The notes beneath the pieces are model-generated. The model made no database searches, had not been told where the DNA came from, and was given only the letters and a program-made list of their open reading frames with translations. Positions 25,598-33,179 of a DNA stretch of 64,000 nt are shown here, piece by piece (position 1 is the stretch's first letter; every line of letters begins with the position of its first letter). A program made the translations under genes and the position numbers. The DNA is from Leptospira kobayashii. Its GTDB lineage: Bacteria > Spirochaetota > Leptospiria > Leptospirales > Leptospiraceae. The stretch lies in NCBI RefSeq assembly GCF_003114835.2, contig NZ_AP025028.1, positions 2,570,001 to 2,634,000 on the forward strand, written 5' to 3'.

Positions 25598-27790
25598 CTA
25601 CTTCTTACTCTTCACTTTCCCCGAATATTTTTCACTAAAACTCACCACTCCGGAATGAATATCATACATAGCGCCGTAGAGACCGACCCGTTCGGATTGA
25701 ACCAAACTTCGGATGAGTGGGCTTTGATCCATAATGTCCTGCATACTTTTTTTTGTATTGAGTAGAGCCACTTTATTCACAAAATCATCGTTATTTGCAG
25801 TTCGATTCAGCTTAATCGATTTTTCCTGTGCTATGACCGGTTGGATTTTCTTAAGCAGTATGGGAAGTTTTCCTATTTTAACATCGGAACAAGCTCCTTT
25901 GATGGCACCGCAACCCGTATGCCCCAATACTAGTATGAGCTTGGTTCCGACCACCTGACACGCGTATTCGATGCTCGCCAAAATATCAGGATTCACAACA
26001 TTTCCTGCCACCCGAATGCTAAAAAGATCCCCCAGCCCCATATCAAACACAAGTTCTACGGAAGTCCGGGAGTCCATGCAACTCAGCACTACGGCAAGAG
26101 GATTTTGTCCTTCGGAAGTAAGGTTCATCTGATGCAGAAGATCTTTTTCAATCCGATTTCCGGATACAAACCTGCCGTTCCCGTCCTTTAAAATCCGGAG
26201 GATCTCTTCCGGCGCAATGGATTTTTGTAATTCGGATGTGACAACATCTACTTTTTGATAATGATCGATAAAACTGTAATTTTCTTTGAATCCGACCAAA
26301 TTGACTTCTATGTTTTTTTCGGGAGCAACCGTTTCCGCAAAATCCTTAATCATCTCGATGATGTCAGGGTCCACATACTCGGCGGAATAAGCATCCAAGG
26401 TAACACTTGATCCGTTAGGAAATTCATAGAGTTTGTTTCTTAAGAAGGGTTTGTTCAAAAAAGTCGCTTCTTCCGAAAGACGAATCCTAGTTGTGATTTT
26501 ATTATAACGCCTCTCTTCAATGATTTGAAATGCATTCTTCATATTGTTTCTCAAAATAAAGAAGAAACCTATCGTGATACCGATGGTAATCCCGATCAGA
26601 AGATCCGTAAAAACAATCGAAATGATTGTCACAAGAAAAGGGTAAAACTGGTTATTTCCCTTCTTAAACATATTCCGAAACAATGAAACACTTGCTAGTT
26701 TATAACCGGTTACAATCAAAATGGCGGCAAGTGCGGAAAGAGGAATTCGATTCAGGATTTTCGGGAAAAATGCGACAACCAGTAAGATTAAAATTCCATG
26801 AATAAAGGAAGTGAATTTCGTTTGTCCGCCTGCTTGAATCCCTACGCTTCCCCGAACAATGACAGAAGTCAAAGGAAGTCCTCCCAAAAGTCCGGAAATG
26901 ATATTTCCTCCTCCTTGTGCCAATAATTCTCTGTTTGGTGGAGTATGCCTTTTGTGTTGGTCCAGTTTATCTACGGCTTCGATATTTAACAATGTTTCCA
27001 AAGAAGCGACTATGGCAAGTATCGCAGCAGTAATATAAATTTTATAATTTGTTATTTGGGAAAAATCGGGAAATTTGAAATACCCGAAAAAATCATTCAG
27101 ATTGGAACTGATCGGAACGTTTACCAAATGAGATCCGCTTGCAGGAAAAAATGAAATTTTTTCCAGGAAATAATTCAAAGCCAAAGCATAAAGAATGATC
27201 GTAAAAAAAGGAGGAATCAGATTCCCTTTTTTTCTTCTGGTCAGATAAAACAAAAGAAGTAAGGAACTCACTCCGATGAGAAGCGATCCGATCTGATATC
27301 CGTTTGCCGCATTCAATAATTCGGAAAAAGTATTTTCATTATCCGATTGGAAAAAGGCGAAATCCCCTTCCGTATCCTTGTCAAAACCGACCAAGTGAGG
27401 AATCTGCTTCAAAATCAGAATAATACCGATCGCCGCCATGAGTCCGTGAATCACACTCGAAGGAAAATAATTGGCAACAACACCTAACCGAAGTAACCCG
27501 GCGAATATCTGCAGAATACCTGCAAAAAAAACCGCCAAGGCGAATGCTTCATAAGAACCGAGCCTTGCTATCCCGCTAAAAACAACCGCGGTAAGACCGG
27601 CAGCAGGGCCACTGATACTAGTATGGGATTTGCTGACTAGAGAAACAAAAATCCCTCCGATAATCCCACCGATCAATCCTGAAAACAAAGGGGCTCCGGA
27701 GGCCAAAGCAATTCCCAAACAAAGAGGAACGGCGACAAGAAAAACCACCGCTCCCGCAATTAAATCATCTTTTAGAGAAAAATTTTTCAT
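25598..27790 (-). CDS. SulP-family anion transporter fused to beta-carbonic anhydrase
   Basis: Residues 1 to about 410 are a SulP/SLC26 membrane domain with some 12 helices (AGAVVFLVAVPLCLGIALAS, GPAAGLTAVVFSG). A STAS-like segment follows (about 430-515, VTLDAYSAEYVDPDIIEMIK). From about residue 535 comes a full beta-carbonic anhydrase: CMDSRTSVELVFD with zinc Cys and the Asp-Arg dyad, and GHTGCGAIKGAC with zinc His and Cys. The fusion suggests bicarbonate transport with interconversion of CO2 and bicarbonate at the inner membrane. The zinc ligands are intact, so the enzyme half is probably active. Confidence 0.94.
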   Translation of the reverse strand: MKNFSLKDDLIAGAVVFLVAVPLCLGIALASGAPLFSGLIGGIIGGIFVSLVSKSHTSISGPAAGLTAVVFSGIARLGSYEAFALAVFFAGILQIFAGLLRLGVVANYFPSSVIHGLMAAIGIILILKQIPHLVGFDKDTEGDFAFFQSDNENTFSELLNAANGYQIGSLLIGVSSLLLLFYLTRRKKGNLIPPFFTIILYALALNYFLEKISFFPASGSHLVNVPISSNLNDFFGYFKFPDFSQITNYKIYITAAILAIVASLETLLNIEAVDKLDQHKRHTPPNRELLAQGGGNIISGLLGGLPLTSVIVRGSVGIQAGGQTKFTSFIHGILILLVVAFFPKILNRIPLSALAAILIVTGYKLASVSLFRNMFKKGNNQFYPFLVTIISIVFTDLLIGITIGITIGFFFILRNNMKNAFQIIEERRYNKITTRIRLSEEATFLNKPFLRNKLYEFPNGSSVTLDAYSAEYVDPDIIEMIKDFAETVAPEKNIEVNLVGFKENYSFIDHYQKVDVVTSELQKSIAPEEILRILKDGNGRFVSGNRIEKDLLHQMNLTSEGQNPLAVVLSCMDSRTSVELVFDMGLGDLFSIRVAGNVVNPDILASIEYACQVVGTKLILVLGHTGCGAIKGACSDVKIGKLPILLKKIQPVIAQEKSIKLNRTANNDDFVNKVALLNTKKSMQDIMDQSPLIRSLVQSERVGLYGAMYDIHSGVVSFSEKYSGKVKSKK

Positions 27791-27952
27791 ATTTTACAAT
27801 TCCACTTTTTTAGACATCAAAAGATAGACACCATCGGCTGTAAGAAAAGTCTAATTTTCAATGTAGTCGGAGAAAATTGAGTTCTATTTTATAAAAATAG
27901 GATATAGTCTCAAGCTAGATACCGTTTATAATTTTCAAGCTCAGGTAAACTT

Positions 27953-30076
27953 ATGCTTCTTAAGAAAGCAGTTAGAATTCTTACTATTTTCATTCTTTTT
28001 GCCCACGTCGGTTATTGCAAGGTTTATAAAGGCAACGATGGATCAGGCGTATTTACATTGATCCCAAGCGAACGATGGCTATATGGGAACGCATCCGCAG
28101 TCTTTTTATTCGATAAAGAAAAAAAATTAGATATAAATAAGGCCTCTCTTCTTCCCGAGTCGGAATGGATTCACTCCAAACACAATACTGCATTCGGAAT
28201 TTTGGAAACAACTCTTTGGTATCGTTTGGATGTAAAAACAAATACCGACATCGAAAACTGGGTGCTCTCTTTGGACACTCCGTCCATGTCAAGAATCGAA
28301 TTTTACGTTCAAGATCCGATTACGAATACTTACACAAAAAAACTGGGAGGAAGAAAAGTTCCTCTGGAAGAACTCGCCTATCCCAACAGGTATCCTGTTT
28401 TTCCTTTTTTTCTGCCAAAGGGGAAAACGGTCCGATTGTTCTTGAAAGTGGAAACGGAATCTGCCACCTTACTTCCGTTACGCTTTTTTACGAATAAGGA
28501 TTTCGATAAGTTCGACAGACTCACCAGTTTTATTTCCGGCTCCTATTACGGTGCAATGGTGCTATTGCTTATGTACAATCTGGTCTTGTTCTTTTCCACT
28601 AAAGACCGGTTGTTTTTATTTTACTGCATCTACCTGTTTTGTTTTGCCTTCTTTATCTTCAATAGCAACAACCAATGGTTGCCTCTGGTGGATTTTTCAC
28701 AAAACATGTTTATCATAATGTTAGGTCCTGTTTTTTCGTTATTATCCACGATTGCAGCGACCATTTTTACATGGGTGTTTTTATTTCCTGAAAAAGAAAG
28801 TACCAGAATAAAAAAATTATTAAAATTTTCCATACTGATGGACACACTTGCCCTTTTGTCATTGTCCTTCCTATCCATAGTCGATCATATCCGGGTCGCA
28901 AATATAGTTCCCATGTTCGGAATTATTGTCATAACGATCGCTGCAATCCTCAGATTCAAAGAGGGATTTATAGGTGCGAAATACTTTCTGATAGCCTGGT
29001 CCTTTCTAATCGTCAGCGTATTATTATTCATATTGATGAATTTGGGTTTTATCGATTACTCCAGTTTTATTTCCTATAGTCCGATGTACGGAAGTCTGTT
29101 CGAAGGAGTTTTCTTGAGTTTGGGTATAGGAGACAGAATCAACCGGCTCAAAAAAGAAAGAGAGGAAGCAAGACAGGCGTTACTCGAATCCCAAAAAAGA
29201 GCTTTGGAAGAGGAAAAAAGAATCAATCTTTCCATTTCAAGATTTGTTCCCAATCAATTTCTGGAAATCCTGAAACGAAAATCAATACTCGAAGTTATGC
29301 GGGGAGATTCGGTGGAAAGGGAGATGACGATTCTTTTTTCCGACATTCGCAATTTCACAAGATTGTCCGAATCCAATCATGCAAGAGATGTGTTTTTGCT
29401 TCTGAACGAATACATGGAAAGGCTTGGCCCCGCCATTGCCAAACACGGAGGATTCATCGATAAATACATCGGTGATGCGATCATGGCACTTTTTCCGGGA
29501 GGGCCTGCGAATGCGATACACGCATCCATTGCCATGAAAAAGGAAGTGGACGAAATGAGGCACCACCTAACAGGTGAATTTCAACTGGAAGCCGGCTTTG
29601 GAATCCATCACGGAAGTGTAATGCTCGGAACCGTAGGCGAATCAAACAGGTTGGATACGACTGTAATCGGAGATACGGTGAATCTTGCATCCAGATTGGA
29701 AGGCCTGACTAAAAATTTCGGAATCCCCATTTTGGCGAGCGATAGCGTTAGAAAAAACATAGATGAAAACGACGATCTTCAATTCAGGGAAATTGATTCC
29801 GTTATCGTAAAAGGCAAAACCAAACCCGTCGTAATTTATGAAGTATTGGATGCTGATTCTCATGAAATCAGAGAAGCAAAGAACAGCAGTTATCCTGTAT
29901 TTTACCAGGGGATGCATCATTATAAAATGCGGAATTTCAAAACATCTCTCGAATTATTTCAAGAATGCATTTCCGCCTGTCCGGAAGACAATGCCGCACA
30001 TTCCTACGCAAAAAGAGCCAAGGAATTTTTAGAAAACCCTCCTCCCGATGATTGGAGCGGATTTCTAAAATTATAA
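27953..30076 (+). CDS. 7TM-DISM receptor-type class III adenylate/guanylate cyclase
   Basis: A signal peptide precedes a periplasmic 7TMR-DISMED2-like beta domain (about residues 40-170), seven membrane helices of the 7TMR-DISM type (about 190-390), a coiled coil (ERE EARQALLESQKRALEEEKR) and a class III cyclase catalytic domain (about 445-630). Metal-binding Asp residues are in LFSDIRNFTRLSES and KYIGDAIMALFPGG, and RLDTTVIGDTVNLASRLEG holds the transition-state region. It should make cAMP (or cGMP) in response to an unknown external ligand. A short TPR-like tail follows (KTSLELFQECISACPEDN). Confidence 0.93.
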   Translation: MLLKKAVRILTIFILFAHVGYCKVYKGNDGSGVFTLIPSERWLYGNASAVFLFDKEKKLDINKASLLPESEWIHSKHNTAFGILETTLWYRLDVKTNTDIENWVLSLDTPSMSRIEFYVQDPITNTYTKKLGGRKVPLEELAYPNRYPVFPFFLPKGKTVRLFLKVETESATLLPLRFFTNKDFDKFDRLTSFISGSYYGAMVLLLMYNLVLFFSTKDRLFLFYCIYLFCFAFFIFNSNNQWLPLVDFSQNMFIIMLGPVFSLLSTIAATIFTWVFLFPEKESTRIKKLLKFSILMDTLALLSLSFLSIVDHIRVANIVPMFGIIVITIAAILRFKEGFIGAKYFLIAWSFLIVSVLLFILMNLGFIDYSSFISYSPMYGSLFEGVFLSLGIGDRINRLKKEREEARQALLESQKRALEEEKRINLSISRFVPNQFLEILKRKSILEVMRGDSVEREMTILFSDIRNFTRLSESNHARDVFLLLNEYMERLGPAIAKHGGFIDKYIGDAIMALFPGGPANAIHASIAMKKEVDEMRHHLTGEFQLEAGFGIHHGSVMLGTVGESNRLDTTVIGDTVNLASRLEGLTKNFGIPILASDSVRKNIDENDDLQFREIDSVIVKGKTKPVVIYEVLDADSHEIREAKNSSYPVFYQGMHHYKMRNFKTSLELFQECISACPEDNAAHSYAKRAKEFLENPPPDDWSGFLKL

Positions 30077-30181
30077 CCAGTGAAAATATCGGAAAAATAT
30101 TGACTCGGATCAAATTCAGTTTTTGATCTCAATAAAATCCAATTGCCAAACATAATAAAAAAGGAAACGAAAGCAGAACAA

Positions 30182-30889
30182 ATGAATCCTATCCTAAAAT
30201 ATTTTTTTATCCTAGTCCTGATCTTTTCATCGGGATTCTTTTCCGAAGGGAACGCCGTTTCTCCCAAACATACAAAAAATGAAATCCTTTATTCTCATGT
30301 TTTATCCTCTCTTCGCATGAGAAAGGAAGCGTCCGACAAATCCGATGTTGTCCAAAGTATTTCCTACGGGGAAAAATTAAAACTACTGGAAGTGAGCGGC
30401 AAGGCCGGGAAATTTTCAGGAATCCAAGGCTATTGGATCAAGGTGGATTCAGGAACTAATACTGGTTATGTGTTCGACGGTTTCTTAAGTAAATTGAGAA
30501 CCCCTTCCGACTCCGACGAAAGCAGCATCTTTACTTATGCTAAATCAGTGGGTGCGAACATAGGAAAAACTTCTTCCAAAGACGGATCTTCCGTAACAAA
30601 GATCGTTTTCAAAGATACAACTCCCGAAGAAATATTTCTGGTATTGAAAGGCCTTGAGAAAAAATACATTTCCCCGTTATCTTTGCCCGATGAAAAATCT
30701 TTTATCAAAGTTCCCGAAGAAAATGCCGAATCCAGCGAAGTAACCCTCAAAGTAAAAAGAGATAAGAACGGTTATGCGAACTCCATTCTAATCGATATAG
30801 TTTGGGTCGAGTCGAGCGGTTCGGAGAGTTTTTTTATAGAAAAAAAATCGGACCAAGTATCTCTCACAGTGACATTGAACGAACCCTAA
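30182..30889 (+). CDS. Secreted SH3-domain protein
   Basis: The ATG at 30182 gives a 235-residue protein with a signal peptide (LKYFFILVLIFSSGFFSEG). The next part is a bacterial SH3 domain (SLRMRKEASDKSDVVQSISYGEKLKLLEV, GYWIKVDSGTNTGYVFDGFL), usually a cell-wall or peptide-binding module. The C-terminal half is a separate beta-rich domain without recognised motifs. The open frame can be extended to a TTG at 30143, but the ATG start places the signal peptide correctly. It follows the cyclase gene by about 105 bases. Confidence 0.85.
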   Translation: MNPILKYFFILVLIFSSGFFSEGNAVSPKHTKNEILYSHVLSSLRMRKEASDKSDVVQSISYGEKLKLLEVSGKAGKFSGIQGYWIKVDSGTNTGYVFDGFLSKLRTPSDSDESSIFTYAKSVGANIGKTSSKDGSSVTKIVFKDTTPEEIFLVLKGLEKKYISPLSLPDEKSFIKVPEENAESSEVTLKVKRDKNGYANSILIDIVWVESSGSESFFIEKKSDQVSLTVTLNEP

Positions 30890-30904
30890 CAAAAAGAAAG
30901 ATTT

Positions 30905-30965
30905 TTGCGGATTTAAAAAGCGAAAGATCAGTTTTTAATTACTGTTAACTTGCATAAATCCGCAA
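30905..30965. repeat. Perfect inverted repeat at convergent gene ends
   Basis: TTGCGGATTTA (30905-30915) and TAAATCCGCAA (30955-30965) are exact 11-base inverted arms, 39 bases apart. The right arm lies inside the 3' end of the minus-strand gene. It could form a terminator-like hairpin for both converging transcripts, although the loop is long. Confidence 0.5.
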
Positions 30966-31251
30966 GATCGAAAATATTTTTGGGCAGAGGTTTCTTTTCC
31001 ACTTTTGCGAGTTTTCCGAGAAACCCTCCCCCATCTTCGCTTAAATCGTAAAGACATTCGCGTGTAGGCTCGTTCTGTTTCAATTCTTCCGTCTTTTTCG
31101 TAAGAGATACAAACCCGTTTTGCGAATTAGGAAAGGTAAATTCCTTTCTTTCGAGAGATGTTTTCGTTTTTACATTCACTTTTTCATATAACAACTTCAA
31201 ATCGGAATGAGAAAGAATGAGGATTGTAAAGATAATCAGGTATTCGGACAT
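30928..31251 (-). CDS. Hypothetical secreted or membrane-anchored protein
   Basis: The ATG at 31251 (GAGGGG seven bases upstream) starts a 107-residue protein with a hydrophobic N-terminus (MSEYLIIFTILILS), either a signal peptide or anchor. The remainder is hydrophilic and Lys/Glu-rich (TKTSLERKEFTFPNSQNGFV, LTKKTEELKQNEPTRECL), with two cysteines that might pair. No family is recognised. A 14-residue N-terminal extension to 31293 is possible but lacks a ribosome-binding site. Confidence 0.6.
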   Translation of the reverse strand: MSEYLIIFTILILSHSDLKLLYEKVNVKTKTSLERKEFTFPNSQNGFVSLTKKTEELKQNEPTRECLYDLSEDGGGFLGKLAKVEKKPLPKNIFDLADLCKLTVIKN

Positions 31252-31373
31252 TTCGTAACCCCTCGAAAGACCTAGTGTCTCCGGAAAAATCATTTTAATC
31301 GAGCTTTTTATTTGAAACTTTTTAAACTTGTAGAAGAAATAGAAAAGATTCCAGTTAGGTTACGGAGGGCAAA

Positions 31374-32177
31374 ATGAATAAATTTTATCAGAACAAAGTG
31401 GTATGGATTACCGGTGCTTCGTCCGGAATAGGGGAAGCCTTGGTACAAGAATTGGCGCAAACAGGTGCTAAGATCGTACTTTCCGCACGGAGAAAGGAAG
31501 AACTGGAAAGAGTAGCCAAAGAAAACAAACTAACAAGCGATAATAGCTTAATCCTTCCCTTGGACTTGGAAAATTATAAGGATTTCGATAAAGACGTAAA
31601 AAAAGTGATTCAAAAATTCGGAACTATCGACGTTCTGATAGGAAACGGCGGAATCAGCCAAAGATCGCTTGCCCATGAAACGGGAATGGTAATTTACGAA
31701 TCTCTGATGAAGGTGAATTACTTCGGCAATATAGCACTCACTCTCGCAGTATTACCTTGGATGAGAGAAAAAAAGACCGGTTGGATTTCCACCATTTCCA
31801 GCGTAGCGGGAAAATTCGGCGTTCCTCTTCGCACTGGTTATTCCGCCACCAAATCGGCATTAACTGGTTTCTATGAAGCTTTACGTGCGGAAAACCGAAA
31901 TGAAAATATCAAAGTCACATTGATTTATCCCGGCTTTATCAGAACCCAAATTTCAAAGAACGCTTTGACCAAAGAAAATAAAAAACAAGGTGTTACGGAT
32001 GAAGCGATTGAAAAAGGTCTAGATCCTAATTTATGCGCCCGAGAGATCTTGGAAGGAATTGCTTCTGAAAAATTGGAAGTAGTGATCGCCGGTTTGAAAG
32101 AAAAATTGGGAATCTTCCTGCACAAACATTTTCCAAAGTTTTTTGCAGGATTCATCGCAAAAACAAAAGTAACCTGA
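31374..32177 (+). CDS. Short-chain dehydrogenase/reductase (SDR)
   Basis: A classical SDR of 267 residues: cofactor motif TGASSGIGEALVQEL, NGGISQ (NAG-type motif), catalytic Ser in TISSVAGKFG and YSATKSALTGF with the YxxxK pair. Arg residues after the second strand (SARRKEEL) favour NADP(H). The hydrophobic C-terminus (HKHFPKFFAGFIAK) resembles DHRS7-like enzymes acting on lipids or steroids at membranes. The start follows a strong GGAGGG. It is a single-gene unit; the next genes have their own promoter. Confidence 0.93.
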   Translation: MNKFYQNKVVWITGASSGIGEALVQELAQTGAKIVLSARRKEELERVAKENKLTSDNSLILPLDLENYKDFDKDVKKVIQKFGTIDVLIGNGGISQRSLAHETGMVIYESLMKVNYFGNIALTLAVLPWMREKKTGWISTISSVAGKFGVPLRTGYSATKSALTGFYEALRAENRNENIKVTLIYPGFIRTQISKNALTKENKKQGVTDEAIEKGLDPNLCAREILEGIASEKLEVVIAGLKEKLGIFLHKHFPKFFAGFIAKTKVT

Positions 32178-32237
32178 TTTTTACATAAAACGGAAGAGCG
32201 CGTGTCCCGAAAGGCACGAACTCTTTCCATTATTTAC

Positions 32238-32274
32238 TTTACATATTTATACGTAACATATATATAGTATATGT
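32238..32274 (+). promoter_or_regulatory. Promoter and inverted-repeat operator of the PolB cassette (leaderless)
   Basis: TTTACA (32238-32243), a 17-base spacer and TATATA (32261-32266) place the transcription start at about 32273-32275, which is the ATG of the first cassette gene, so the mRNA is probably leaderless. A perfect inverted repeat ACATATA-TATAG-TATATGT (32256-32274) covers the -10 box and start point, ideal for a repressor. A second, imperfect repeat TTAC/GTAA (32239-32255 region) lies upstream. No Shine-Dalgarno precedes the ATG. Confidence 0.55.
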
Positions 32275-32883
32275 ATGACCACCGCCATTCTCAATTTGCG
32301 AGAAGAAGAAATGGACGCCCCCATTGTAAAATGGGAGAGAAACGGGATCGCCATGCTCACCGGAATCAGGGACCAAGGGGTCTATCGTTTGGCATTGCAT
32401 TGGGAGTTCGTATTTGCGGTTTCCGGATTTTCCGTTTTCAATCTGGACTGTGCGATTTGTTTCAATCCGTTTCGGATTACAAACGAAACAAGAAAATATT
32501 CCATAGCACCGGAGCCGATACTCGAAAAAATCTTCGTACAAAGGGCATTCACTCCTTATCAGATTTTGGATTCGTTGCATTCCATCACCAAACAAAGAAA
32601 TACCGATATGGTTTACTTTTTACTGGCGCCGTGCAAACAGTTTTTCGATGCAGATGTGGCAGACGACGAAGGATTATTCTTACTAAAGAAGATGGTGGAC
32701 GTCTTAGAAGAAATCAGATCTTTGAAAATCCCAACACTCGTAGTCGAATCCATCAGTTATAAACATAAAAATTTCCAAACCATATTTCCCAAACTGATGG
32801 AAACATCGGAAAACTTTTGGGAATTGCAAATTCAAAACGGACTTTCCCGCATCAAAACGAGAAAGAGTCCCTTGCTGAGGTAG
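32275..32883 (+). CDS. RecA/RadA-fold protein lacking the P-loop (PolB-cassette gene 1)
   Basis: The 202-residue protein looks like the later part of a RecA/RadA ATPase core: a Walker-B-like strand FNLDCAICFNPFRI (about residue 52), the loop with IFVQRAFTPYQILDSLHSI, MVYFLLAP (about 110), the FDADVADDEGLFLLKKMV segment and a further strand IPTLVVES. The N-terminus reaches this region without a Walker A GxxxxGKT; VKWERNGIAMLTGIRD stands in its place. It is therefore probably a non-hydrolysing paralogue, comparable in kind to ImuA or inactivated RadA paralogues. It is first in a unit with a small helical protein and a family-B polymerase. Confidence 0.75.
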   Translation: MTTAILNLREEEMDAPIVKWERNGIAMLTGIRDQGVYRLALHWEFVFAVSGFSVFNLDCAICFNPFRITNETRKYSIAPEPILEKIFVQRAFTPYQILDSLHSITKQRNTDMVYFLLAPCKQFFDADVADDEGLFLLKKMVDVLEEIRSLKIPTLVVESISYKHKNFQTIFPKLMETSENFWELQIQNGLSRIKTRKSPLLR

Positions 32884-32884
32884 T

Positions 32885-33169
32885 ATGGGCAGAACGGTCA
32901 TCCCCTATTCCAGGCAGATCCAACAAATAGAAAGCAACCTAATTGAATTTAGGCGAGGACTTCGCAAAAAAGACCAAGAGGTATTTGACGAGTTGATCCG
33001 GGATGCCAAATTGCAAGTGCAAGCGGGAGTTATGGCATCTTCTCCCTATCCGGTCGATTCCATGTTACTCACCATGGTGATTCAATTGAAAAAAGAAGTC
33101 TCCTTTTTAAAAACCGAAATAGAGAAATGCAAGGAAAACAAAAAAGAGGTTTCTTTGGAAAGACATTGA
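32885..33169 (+). CDS. Small helical protein of the PolB cassette (gene 2)
   Basis: A 94-residue protein, all helical: RQIQQIESNLIEFRRGLRKK, DQEVFDELIRDAKLQVQAGV, then VDSMLLTMVIQLKKEVSFLK leading into a C-terminal coiled coil (KKEVSFLKTEIEKCKENKKE). The opening MGRTVIPYSRQI resembles small proteins I recall from archaeal genomes (DUF8156-like). The ATG follows the preceding stop by one base. It probably bridges the RecA-like protein and the polymerase; this is inferred from size, helices and position. Confidence 0.75.
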   Translation: MGRTVIPYSRQIQQIESNLIEFRRGLRKKDQEVFDELIRDAKLQVQAGVMASSPYPVDSMLLTMVIQLKKEVSFLKTEIEKCKENKKEVSLERH

Positions 33170-33179
33170 GGACAGGTCT

